Positions 26,131-33,122 of a DNA stretch of 41,007 nucleotides are shown in pieces. Positions within the stretch are counted from its first letter, which is position 1. Each line of letters opens with the position of its first letter. Under the pieces are notes generated by a model. That model saw only the letters and a list, made by a program, of their open reading frames with translations. It searched no databases and had not been told where the DNA came from. The stretch lies in assembly GCA_022448265.1 (NCBI GenBank), contig JAKVCC010000017.1, positions 1-41,007 of the forward strand, in the 5' to 3' direction. The DNA comes from Pirellulales bacterium (GTDB lineage Bacteria > Planctomycetota > Planctomycetia > Pirellulales > Lacipirellulaceae). Position numbers and translations under genes: made by a program.

Positions 26131-26874
26131 CTAAACCTCGAGAGGCTTGGGAGCCTCTTCTCCTTCAGCCTGCTGCTGCTGTTTCGCAGCCGCCTGGGCT
26201 TTGCCTTCATCAATTGCATCCGCCAGGAGGTTGACTATTAGATCGACCGAACGCATGCTGTCGTCGTTGCCTGGGATCGGCAAATCAACTTGATCTGGGT
26301 CGCAATCTGTGTCGATCAGAGCTACCGTGGCAATGCCTAACTTGCGCGCTTCCTTGACGGCGTTCTTTTCCTTTTTGGGATCGACGACAACCAAACACTC
26401 CGGCAGTCGATTCATGCCGCGCATGCCATCGAGATTTCGAAACATTTTCCGGTATTCACGATTGAGAGAAGACTGCCTCTTTTTGGAGTAGGTATTTATC
26501 TCGTCGCCATTGCGGATTGTTTCGAGTTCTTCCAAGCGGGTGAGGCGGCTGCGAATGGTACGAAAATTTGTCAACGTTCCACCCAGCCAACGGTCGTTGA
26601 CAAACGGCATCTGGCAGCGACTGGCAGCCTTCTGCAACGCGCCACCGGCCTGCCGCTTGGTACCTACAAAAAGCACGAGGCTTCCGTGTCCGGCGACGTT
26701 GCTAAGATACTTTTTGGCCCGCAACAAGCCTCGGATGGTTTCGCGAACATCAATGATATGGATCTGGTTGCGGCGGGCATAAATGTAAGGCCGCATCTTG
26801 GGATTCCAGCGACTCGAGCGGTGCCCGAAATGCACGCCCGATTCCACTAATTTCTGTACGAGGTTCGAAGGCAA
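26131..26874 (-). CDS. rpsB: Ribosomal protein uS2, probable TTG start
   Basis: uS2 of about 247 residues: [16 protein letters not shown] at the N-terminus, [55 protein letters not shown] and [19 protein letters not shown] at 26898 is in frame. However, a perfect AAGGAG (reverse complement of 26884-26889) lies inside that extra stretch, exactly nine bases before a TTG at 26874. Starting there gives [18 protein letters not shown], aligned with usual S2 N-termini. I therefore prefer the TTG and regard the GTG-initiated eight extra residues as leader. The tail is Gln/Ala/Glu-rich. First gene of the rpsB-tsf-pyrH-frr run. Confidence 0.93.
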   Translation of the reverse strand: MPSNLVQKLVESGVHFGHRSSRWNPKMRPYIYARRNQIHIIDVRETIRGLLRAKKYLSNVAGHGSLVLFVGTKRQAGGALQKAASRCQMPFVNDRWLGGTLTNFRTIRSRLTRLEELETIRNGDEINTYSKKRQSSLNREYRKMFRNLDGMRGMNRLPECLVVVDPKKEKNAVKEARKLGIATVALIDTDCDPDQVDLPIPGNDDSMRSVDLIVNLLADAIDEGKAQAAAKQQQQAEGEEAPKPLEV

Positions 26875-26898
26875 GGGTCTAATCTCCTTCCAAGGCAC

Positions 26899-27543
26899 GC
26901 CAGCATCGCAGCACCCCTACGGGGAGCCGCTACCCACCTGCGCCGAGTCGAGGTTTACTTTTCTGCAAGCGATCTTCGCCTGACCCTACACAATCGGGCA
27001 CTGCCTAATCCGATGCTGCACAATCAGGTCATACGCCCTGATTGGCCTAGCCTAATTGAACCCAAACTGGATTGAGCCAACGTTGAGGCACAGGCTGCTT
27101 GGGGACAGGTAGGCAGTTTGGGGTAGCTGTGGATCGCCGCCACGAAAAGCCAGGTCGAACCCGACATATTGGGGGGCATCTAGCGTTGGGTAACACTGCG
27201 GCCGGAAAACAAACGTCAGCAGAGGCTCGGACCGGGCAAGCCAAACTAGCCCTGCAGTCTATCGGCTCTGCCGCGGATCGTCAATTGCCGCCTAAGCCCT
27301 ATGTGAATACAACATAGCCGTCGCGGATGGAGGCTCAAAGCGCGCCACGCGTCGGTGCTATTCGATCGGGGGCTGCTTGCATTCTATAGCCCTTTGCGAT
27401 CGGTCGCCGGTTGCTTTTGGGCCCCGGTGTCAATCTTTGATGTCCTTCGCCCCAAAGCGGTCTTCCGCAGGTGCTTTGAGGCTCCGATAGACGACGATTG
27501 AACTACATGCCACGTATTTGAAGGTCGCAAGTTAATCAACTAC
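26899..27543. other. Spacer upstream of rpsB, nothing recognised
   Basis: About 650 bp containing the rpsB promoter and leader near its low-coordinate end. Open frames here (for example plus 27099-27317) have unnatural composition. A CTATGT/ACATAG repeat near 27299-27317 is too short to interpret. No tRNA or structured RNA was recognised. Confidence 0.45.
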
Positions 27544-28071
27544 TTGATCGAGAAAACGTCGAGTTCCGCCAATGCAGAATTATTGCACCGTGAAGATTGT
27601 TGCAACTTTCGGATGACGATCTTTTTGGCCCTTCTGGCGGCAGTCGGAGTGGGCAGCACCATTGGAGCTTTGAAGCTATTTGTCAATCAAGAGACCGAGC
27701 ATGTCGGTACCCGATGCATAGCGAGGGCGTCGGCCGACGTTCAGGCGTATGTGGAGAGCCAGACGATTCAGTTCAAGGAAGACGTGAAATTGCGTAAGCC
27801 GTCATCGCATAAGTCGAGGAGCAGGTAGGGCAGGCTCGGGCTGAACTGCGCCACTGCAAGATCTGCCAGGAACTTATCCAGCACGTTCGAATCGTTATGT
27901 TGGAACTGGAAGGGGCGCTTTATGGAAAGCTCTCCATGCACAATACCATTGCACTGAATTTGACCGACTTACTACGGGCAGGCCAGTATCTCCTCGGCGT
28001 ACCCTGTCGAAGAGTTGACTTGAGAGCATGTGGCGATCACCCCGTTACGCTCAGGCGCCGATTTTCTTGAG
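27544..28071 (+). pseudogene. Frameshifted gene for a one-TM coiled-coil protein (tentative)
   Basis: A plus-strand frame from 27544 includes MTIFLALLAAVGVGSTIGAL (ATG at 27613), a single membrane segment. It continues as ASADVQAYVESQTIQFKEDV and stops at TAG 27826-27828. Just before that stop, a second frame opens and reads VEEQVGQARAELRHCKICQE, then LELEGALYGKLSMHNTIALN, ending at a TGA about 28071. Joining the two with one frame change near 27811 gives a continuous anchored, charged helical protein, so a frameshift in a real gene or a decayed gene is plausible. I recognise no family. The end overlaps the cysQ 3' end on the other strand. Confidence 0.35.
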
Positions 28072-29064
28072 CCCAGCGAGCAGCGCGTCGTGCAATAGAC
28101 CATTAGTCGCTAAAACGCCCCGATTGTTAGCTAGCGTGCGCCCCTGAGAAAAGTCGAGCGGCGTACCCGACAGGTCGGTCACCCGCCCACCGGCCTGTTC
28201 GACGATGATCGAACCGGCGGCCTGATCCCAGATCTTCTCGCGGTAGTCAGGCCGTGAAGGAGAGATCAGCCGCAGATTCACGTCGCCTCCGCCGGCTGCC
28301 AGGACTGCGTATTTCGCCTGACTGTCCATCGGTACTGGATCGGCCGTAATGCCCAGTGTCTTGGCCAGCAGGCCAATCCCACGGGTATCGGTGTGCGCTT
28401 TTTCGACTGAGCAAAGGAGGCGAGTTTCGGCACAGGTTGCTCGTTCGGAAACGCGTAACCGTTGCCAATCGTCGTCGGCATCGGCCCCATCGGCGCTACC
28501 GAGCGTACCGGCCCAAGCACCGCTCTCGCGTCGGGCTATCAGAAGTGAACCCGCGCCGCCTTTATCGGGCCGCACCGCCGCAGCCAGCTCCGGACATCCG
28601 AGTGCACCTACCCGTACGATGCCATCTTTGACGTAACCCAGGGCCACTGCATACTGATCGCCTCGCAGAAAGCCTTTTGTGCCATCGACCGGATCAAGGG
28701 TCCAAAAGGTGTCGGTGGGCTCTTCGGCCCCCCAATCGATCCAATCGCAAACCGCCTCTGGCGTGGCGTCCGGCTCGACCTGTTGCACAAAGTGGGTGAC
28801 TTGGTCCAGAGTTTCTTTGGCTTCTGGTGTGCGGAGGACTTGGGCACTCTCTTCGCCCACAAAGCCCATTTCCGGGAAGGTCTCGGAAAGTCGTTTCGCT
28901 ACTAGCGCCTGAGCGGCAAAGTCAGCCACGGTTACGGGGGACTTGTCGTCCTTTGCCAGGGCAACCACGACCATTTCACGCTGTACAAGACGGACTAATT
29001 GGGCCGCTTCCCGCACAGCGGCAATCGCAAAACGAGCCTTGGAGCAGTCGATGGGAGAGGACAT
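28051..29064 (-). CDS. cysQ: CysQ-like 3'(2'),5'-bisphosphate nucleotidase
   Basis: A 337-residue member of the Mg-dependent, lithium-sensitive inositol monophosphatase superfamily. Metal-binding elements are KSPVTVADFAAQALV, MGFVGEES, the WTLDPVDGTKGFLRG signature (about residues 119-133) and WDQAAGSIIVEQAGGRVTDLSG near the C-terminus. Length and the TKGFLRGDQYAVALG continuation match the eukaryote/plant-type PAP phosphatases (SAL1/HAL2-like), which remove the 3' phosphate from PAP or PAPS in sulfur metabolism. A general inositol-phosphate phosphatase is the alternative. The ATG sits directly beside a 14-bp tandem repeat. Stands alone, upstream of nothing co-oriented nearer than the tRNA. 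Confidence 0.85.
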   Translation of the reverse strand: MSSPIDCSKARFAIAAVREAAQLVRLVQREMVVVALAKDDKSPVTVADFAAQALVAKRLSETFPEMGFVGEESAQVLRTPEAKETLDQVTHFVQQVEPDATPEAVCDWIDWGAEEPTDTFWTLDPVDGTKGFLRGDQYAVALGYVKDGIVRVGALGCPELAAAVRPDKGGAGSLLIARRESGAWAGTLGSADGADADDDWQRLRVSERATCAETRLLCSVEKAHTDTRGIGLLAKTLGITADPVPMDSQAKYAVLAAGGGDVNLRLISPSRPDYREKIWDQAAGSIIVEQAGGRVTDLSGTPLDFSQGRTLANNRGVLATNGLLHDALLAGLKKIGA

Positions 29065-29067
29065 GGG

Positions 29068-29106
29068 TTACGAGTCGGGAATTACGAGTCGGGAATTACG
29101 AGCGGG
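29068..29106 (-). repeat. 14-bp tandem repeat at the cysQ 5' leader
   Basis: TTACGAGTCGGGAA occurs twice exactly and then a third partial copy (TTACGAGCGGG), starting three bases outside the cysQ start codon. On the transcript this is a run of CTCGTAATTCCCGA units in the ribosome-binding region, and no Shine-Dalgarno is seen. Confidence 0.9.
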
Positions 29107-29275
29107 GCCAGCCTTTAAGGCCCGATTTTTCTGGGCGCCAATATGTCAGGGCACCGTACACAAGTTCGAAGTAAGGGAAATGTCAGTCGCCGACCATGAT
29201 CCTTTGGCCGGCGCTCCGTCCCTCGCAACGCGCCAAATGGGCCCCGCGACCTCCACGTCCTCGGCGACCCTCAAA

Positions 29276-29347
29276 CTACCCCGCCAGGACTTGAACCTGG
29301 AATGAGGGAATCAAAATCCCTAGTGTTACCAATTACACTACGGGGTA
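29276..29347 (-). tRNA. tRNA-Gln (anticodon TTG)
   Basis: A complete minus-strand cloverleaf. The 7-bp acceptor stem is TACCCCG/CGGGGTA with discriminator G at 29276. The D stem is GTGT/ACAC with loop AATTGGTA. The anticodon stem is AGGGA/TCCCT around loop TTTTGAT, anticodon TTG. The T stem is CCAGG/CCTGG around TTCAAGT. It reads CAA/CAG glutamine codons. The 3' CCA is not encoded (TTTG follows), so it must be added by the CCA enzyme. It stands alone between cysQ and rex. Confidence 0.95.
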
Positions 29348-29577
29348 AATGGGCGGGTGCTGACGCGCCAATCGTAGGTCGGATCCGGCGAAGCTCATTC
29401 GTTGCGGACCGTTGCGAGTAATTTACGTCAATTAGGCCTATACCGAAAGTGTACCGGGTAAATCGCCAGGGAACTTTCGCCGGCCTCATCTTAGAGCCTA
29501 TCCCAAAACTGTGCGAGGGATGTCCCCATCACGGTTGCTGTCGTAGCTGCTTAGTGATTTTTTTGGGCAAACTCGTG

Positions 29578-30234
29578 CTAGGGCTGCTCACGAAGCCGGT
29601 TGGCGACGGCAAACGTGATCTGCTCGAGTTCTCTCGCTAAATCGACACCCACTTTGCTAATGCCCTCGGGTACATTCAATGTCACCGGCGCAAAATTGAC
29701 GATCCCACCAATGCCTGCAGCCACGAGCTGGTCGGTTACTCCCTGGGCATCCGCTGGGGGTACTGCGACCAACCCGAGCTCAATTCGCTCCTGGGCCAAG
29801 ATTTCGTTCAAGCGACTCATCGCGTGTATTTCGACACCTTCGATTTTGGTGCCAGTTTTTTCCTGGTCGATGTCAAACGCCGCAATTAAACGAAAACCCT
29901 GCCGAGAAAAACCTCGGTAGCCAAGTAGCGCACGGCCCAGGTTGCCAACCCCCACCAGCGCCACCCGCCACTCGCGATCTGTCCCCAAGATCTTACGAAT
30001 TGCCTGCACCAGATCGTCGCAACGGTAGCCGATACCCGGCTGGCCAAAATGGCCAAAATGGGCCAGATCCTTGCGAACCTGGGCGTCGGTAAAGCCTAGC
30101 CGTCGACCGAGTTGACTGCTGCTGGTGGTCTGCTCACCATCGCTGATCAGATGCTGCAATTCCCGCAAATACAACGTCAACCGATTCACGACCGCCAAGG
30201 GCACGTGCGTTGGGTCAGGTCGGGACGAACTCAT
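29578..30234 (-). CDS. rex: Redox-sensing transcriptional repressor Rex
   Basis: A 218-residue Rex, a dimeric repressor that senses the NADH/NAD+ ratio and controls respiratory and fermentative genes. The N-terminal winged helix ends in the signature TDAQVRKDLAHFGHFGQPGIGY (DNA-recognition part, about residues 47-68). A Rossmann domain follows with VALVGVGNLGRALLGY (NAD loop), IAAFDIDQEKTGTKIEG, and the ligand-region VPPADAQGVTDQL and GIGGIVNFAPVTLNVP. Length is normal. No target operon lies directly downstream, where the next gene is the tRNA. I did not find a TTGTGAA-type Rex operator nearby. Confidence 0.94.
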   Translation of the reverse strand: MSSSRPDPTHVPLAVVNRLTLYLRELQHLISDGEQTTSSSQLGRRLGFTDAQVRKDLAHFGHFGQPGIGYRCDDLVQAIRKILGTDREWRVALVGVGNLGRALLGYRGFSRQGFRLIAAFDIDQEKTGTKIEGVEIHAMSRLNEILAQERIELGLVAVPPADAQGVTDQLVAAGIGGIVNFAPVTLNVPEGISKVGVDLARELEQITFAVANRLREQP

Positions 30235-30676
30235 GCGAGGATCAGCAGTCCAGGAGGGGAGATCGGAAAGCGGCGGCGCAGGGCAGCTGTCCGCACTTTA
30301 TCAGGTATCTCTCTGCCGCAGCAAGACGGAGCCGATTGCTATGTCTGCTAAGAAGGCTGCCTAAGCGGAGTGTTGCCCGTCGCCGGAGGTCCACCTAAGG
30401 CCTCTTGCCAATACGGCGGCGGACCGACGCAAAATTCGATTTTACCCGCAGTACCGGCCCTTTAGCTCCAATCCCTAGCAGGCTTGTGGGTACGGCAAAA
30501 TGCAACAGCCGGATCGTATCAATTGGGCATAGCTGGTCGTCTGAAACCTGTGGAAAAAATGCGTTATCTAGCTAATAAGGGCACCTTGTGCGGGACGAAT
30601 AGTAGCTTAGATGAACACCCTCCCATTTTAACTAAGCTATTCGTTTTCCTAATTGGAGCGAACAAGGAGAAGAGCA
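30235..30676. other. Divergent promoter region rex / YTV protein
   Basis: A 442-bp space between divergently transcribed rex and the YTV gene. The last 100 bp before the YTV start are AT-rich and presumably carry its promoter. Frames on the plus strand here are antisense shadows of rex or have no protein-like features. Confidence 0.5.
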
Positions 30677-32113
30677 ATGAGAGCAAAACCCGCATTGCAG
30701 GCTCTCGCCGTCTTGGCCTTAACAATGCTGCCGTCTATGGCATGGGCCGGATACTTTGGAGTTGCACGGTACAATGGGTGCAATTCCTCTTGCCGCCCGC
30801 GGCAGTGTCACACCGTGATGAAAACTGTCCGCTCTGTGGAATGGGAGCGTCAGTGCGTGCAGCGCTGCCGTACGGTTTATGACCGTGTTTGCGAAGATCA
30901 GGTCATCAACGTAACTCGCTATGTTCGCGAGCAGCGCCAGAAGGAAGTTTCTTACACGGTTTGCCGGCCCGTTTGGGAAACCAAGCAGCGGACCTACACC
31001 GTCAGCAAACCCGTATGGGAAACCAAGACCCGCGATGTTTGCTACACCGTGCATCGCCCGGTCTGGGAAACCAAGCAGCGGACCTACACCGTCAGCAAGC
31101 CTGTATGGGAAACCAAGACCCGCGATGTTTGCTATACCGTGCATCGCCCGGTCTGGGAAACCAAACAGCGGACCTACACCGTCTCCAAGCCTGTCTGGGA
31201 AACCCGCCAGCGCACCTACACGGTCAATAAGCCCGTATGGGAAACTCGCACGCGAGAAGTTCCCTACACGGCTTATAAGGCAGTTTGGGAAACCAAGCAG
31301 CGCACTTATACCGTGTGTCGCCCCGTGTGGGAGACTCAGACGCGGGAAGCAACTTATTACGTTCGCAAAGCGGTCCCGTATACCAAGACCATCCAAGTTC
31401 ATGGCGGTCATTGGGAAACTGAGTCTTACCAGGTCCCAGGCCGCACCTACACCCGCCGCGTCCGCCAGCCGGGCACTTGGCAATGGGATCCGTGTCGCTG
31501 CAAATGCGTGTATTGCCCCGGGCCGGTCTGCAAGGTGTGTTGCCAGGGTCCACCGCGCACGTGCTGCAAGCGTCATTGGGTTCCGGAATGCCACACCAAG
31601 GAGATCTGCTGTACAAAGTACGTTTGCGAGCCTCGCACCCGTACGTGCTGCTACAAGGTGCGCCGCATGGTTCCTGAGACCAAGACGTGCTGCTACAAGG
31701 TGTGCCGCATGGTTCCTTGCCAGCACACCCGCACGTGCTGCTACAAGGTGTGCCGTATGGTTCCTGAGACCAAGACGTGCTGCTACAAGGTGTGCCGCAT
31801 GGTTCCTGAGACCAAGACGTGCTGCTACAAAGTGTGCCGCATGGTCCCCAAGCAGTGCACCAAGACCTGTTGCTACAAGGTGTGCCGCATGGTTCCCGAG
31901 ACCAAGACGTGCTGCTACAAAGTGTGCCGCATGGTTTCTGAACAGCGAACCAAGACTGTATGCTACACGGTTTGCACTCCCGTATGCGAGCAGAAGACCA
32001 TCCAAGTTTACAGGTGTGTGCCGCGGCAAGTGCCGTACACCGTCACACGCTGCGTGCCTCGCGTCTATTGCAAGCAGGTTCCGGTATGCGTTTGCTGCCC
32101 GTGCTGCCGCTAA
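30677..32113 (+). CDS. Secreted cysteine-rich YTV-repeat protein (planctomycete cell surface)
   Basis: About 478 residues from the ATG at 30677, which has GGAG nine bases upstream. A signal peptide (MRAKPALQALAVLALTMLPS..., cleavage near AWA-GYF) indicates export. Residues about 98-221 hold nine VWET repeats alternating with YTV motifs (PVWETKQRTYTVSK). A Cys-rich bridge (CRCKCVYCPGPVCKVCC) follows. Then come seven CCYKV repeats (TCCYKVCRMVPETK) at about 323-425, and a tail ending VCVCCPCCR. Such YTV proteins are known from Rhodopirellula-type planctomycetes and are thought to be disulfide-cross-linked surface or cell-wall components. That role is family-based inference, and the exact structure cannot be read here. 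Monocistronic, followed by a strong hairpin. Confidence 0.88.
   Translation: MRAKPALQALAVLALTMLPSMAWAGYFGVARYNGCNSSCRPRQCHTVMKTVRSVEWERQCVQRCRTVYDRVCEDQVINVTRYVREQRQKEVSYTVCRPVWETKQRTYTVSKPVWETKTRDVCYTVHRPVWETKQRTYTVSKPVWETKTRDVCYTVHRPVWETKQRTYTVSKPVWETRQRTYTVNKPVWETRTREVPYTAYKAVWETKQRTYTVCRPVWETQTREATYYVRKAVPYTKTIQVHGGHWETESYQVPGRTYTRRVRQPGTWQWDPCRCKCVYCPGPVCKVCCQGPPRTCCKRHWVPECHTKEICCTKYVCEPRTRTCCYKVRRMVPETKTCCYKVCRMVPCQHTRTCCYKVCRMVPETKTCCYKVCRMVPETKTCCYKVCRMVPKQCTKTCCYKVCRMVPETKTCCYKVCRMVSEQRTKTVCYTVCTPVCEQKTIQVYRCVPRQVPYTVTRCVPRVYCKQVPVCVCCPCCR
30968..31340 (+). repeat. VWET/YTV tandem repeat block, 90-bp higher-order unit
   Basis: The first two 90-bp units (30968-31057 and 31058-31147) are nearly identical at DNA level and each encodes PVWETKQRTYTVSK plus PVWETKTRDVCYTVHR. 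A third, partly diverged unit starts at 31148. Later copies have drifted (RQR, RTREVPYTAYK, QTREATYYV). Near identity of the first copies points to recent unequal recombination. Confidence 0.9.
31643..31953 (+). repeat. CCYKV 42-48 bp tandem repeats
   Basis: Seven consecutive units encode TCCYKVCRMVPETK (42 bp) or a two-residue longer variant (...VPCQHTR, ...VPKQCTK, ...VSEQRTK). Several 42-bp copies are almost identical, for example ACGTGCTGCTACAAGGTGTG at the unit start. This block is distinct from the VWET block in the same gene. Confidence 0.9.
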
Positions 32114-32223
32114 TCGGCTTCATGGGTTAGCGATTGATCCCTGCGTATTGAATGAATCCGTGCCACTGCCAGCAGCTCGTTTCCTTCGAGAGGTAGTGAG
32201 AGTTTGATTAATTGACGCCTGCA

Positions 32224-32256
32224 GCGGCCTGAATCACCCTCAGTGATTCAGGCCGC
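32224..32256 (+). terminator. Strong 13-bp hairpin between convergent YTV and CPBP genes
   Basis: GCGGCCTGAATCA and TGATTCAGGCCGC form a perfect 13-bp stem with a 7-nt loop, followed by CTTTAT on the plus strand. It lies about 110 bp after the YTV stop and about 50 bp beyond the CPBP stop on the other strand, so it can serve both directions. Confidence 0.75.
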
Positions 32257-32303
32257 CTTTATGCCTCTGCCCCTTCTTCCTGGGCCCCCTGCCGAGACGT
32301 GCG

Positions 32304-32876
32304 TCATCTCTTGCCCCGCATCAGTCTTTGCCGGATGTAGACAATCGCTCCAAAATCGTAGAGCGCGTGAGCGATGATCGGCGCCACTAGATCGTCGTAC
32401 GCGATCGCTAGCCAGCCGAAATATCCGCCGATAAGAGTGGCCGCAACTAGATAGGTCGTTGAGATCGCATGGGCGAAGCCGAATAGCAAACTCACCGCGC
32501 ACAGGGCAAAGAGCGGATTGGTCCAGGTGGTAATCCATGGTTGCAACGCGCCTCGAAAGAAGACCTCCTCGCCCAATCCGGCCGCCAGACTAATAAGGGC
32601 GATTTCTATCCAGTGACTGTCGCCAAACAAGTCACTAACGAGTAATTCCACCTGCTGTCTAAGCCGCGCTAGTGGGGCCCACGTCGCTCGACCTGCCACC
32701 CCTAATAGGACAAACATCGGCAACGTGGCCAACACGCCTCGCAGGAGCACCTCTGCCGTCAAGTCGAGACGCGAAAAAAACGGGACGCTTGTCCACCAAA
32801 CTAAACCAACCCCGGCAAATCCGAGACTCGTTTCGAGCAACATTGCCCAAGCAAAAGTACGGCCTTTATACTGCAT
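32304..32876 (-). CDS. CPBP family intramembrane metalloprotease
   Basis: A 190-residue, multi-pass inner-membrane protein of the CAAX-protease/bacteriocin-processing (CPBP, Abi) family. Conserved glutamates lie in AGLGEEVFFRGALQPW (about residues 102-117, the EExxxR motif). The second motif is FGFAHAIST (about 132-140), and HALYDFGAI (about 170-178) carries the third His. These residues bind the catalytic metal in the Rce1-like fold. About five or six hydrophobic segments are visible. The substrate is unknown. Bacterial members process peptides or have immunity or regulatory roles. Divergent from ppdK, convergent with the YTV gene. Confidence 0.88.
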   Translation of the reverse strand: MQYKGRTFAWAMLLETSLGFAGVGLVWWTSVPFFSRLDLTAEVLLRGVLATLPMFVLLGVAGRATWAPLARLRQQVELLVSDLFGDSHWIEIALISLAAGLGEEVFFRGALQPWITTWTNPLFALCAVSLLFGFAHAISTTYLVAATLIGGYFGWLAIAYDDLVAPIIAHALYDFGAIVYIRQRLMRGKR

Positions 32877-33122
32877 GAAAGCTCTTTTTCACCCGTCTGA
32901 AAAGCTTGAGGTATCGTTAACGTCGCCGCCACCGGAGCAGCTCACATCTTGACGATTCTTGTCGTGAAGGCTAGTTTAACGGGTTCGATTATCTCGCCGA
33001 GAGTCTTTCTCGGATGCGCTCCGCCCCGCAAAAAAGATATGCAAGGGCTGATTCCGGTTTGCTGAGCGTATTACTAAACTTTGCCTCCTTTCCCTAGCGG
33101 CTCAACCAGGATTGTTCCCATC

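Noticed and set aside
30030-30062. 9-bp tandem duplication (CCAAAATGG) in rex giving HFGHFG
   Set aside because: Rex proteins normally carry a YFGxFG motif at this position, so this is the family motif, not a new duplication.
30719-32207. Long open frames over the YTV gene (436 codons on minus, 428 in another plus frame)
   Set aside because: The repetitive DNA keeps all frames open together. Only the 30677 frame has a Shine-Dalgarno, a signal peptide and family repeats.
32949-32977. TTGACG-17-TAGTTT as a ppdK promoter
   Set aside because: The -10 match is only 3 of 6 and promoter consensus in planctomycetes is poorly defined, so I do not list it as a feature.
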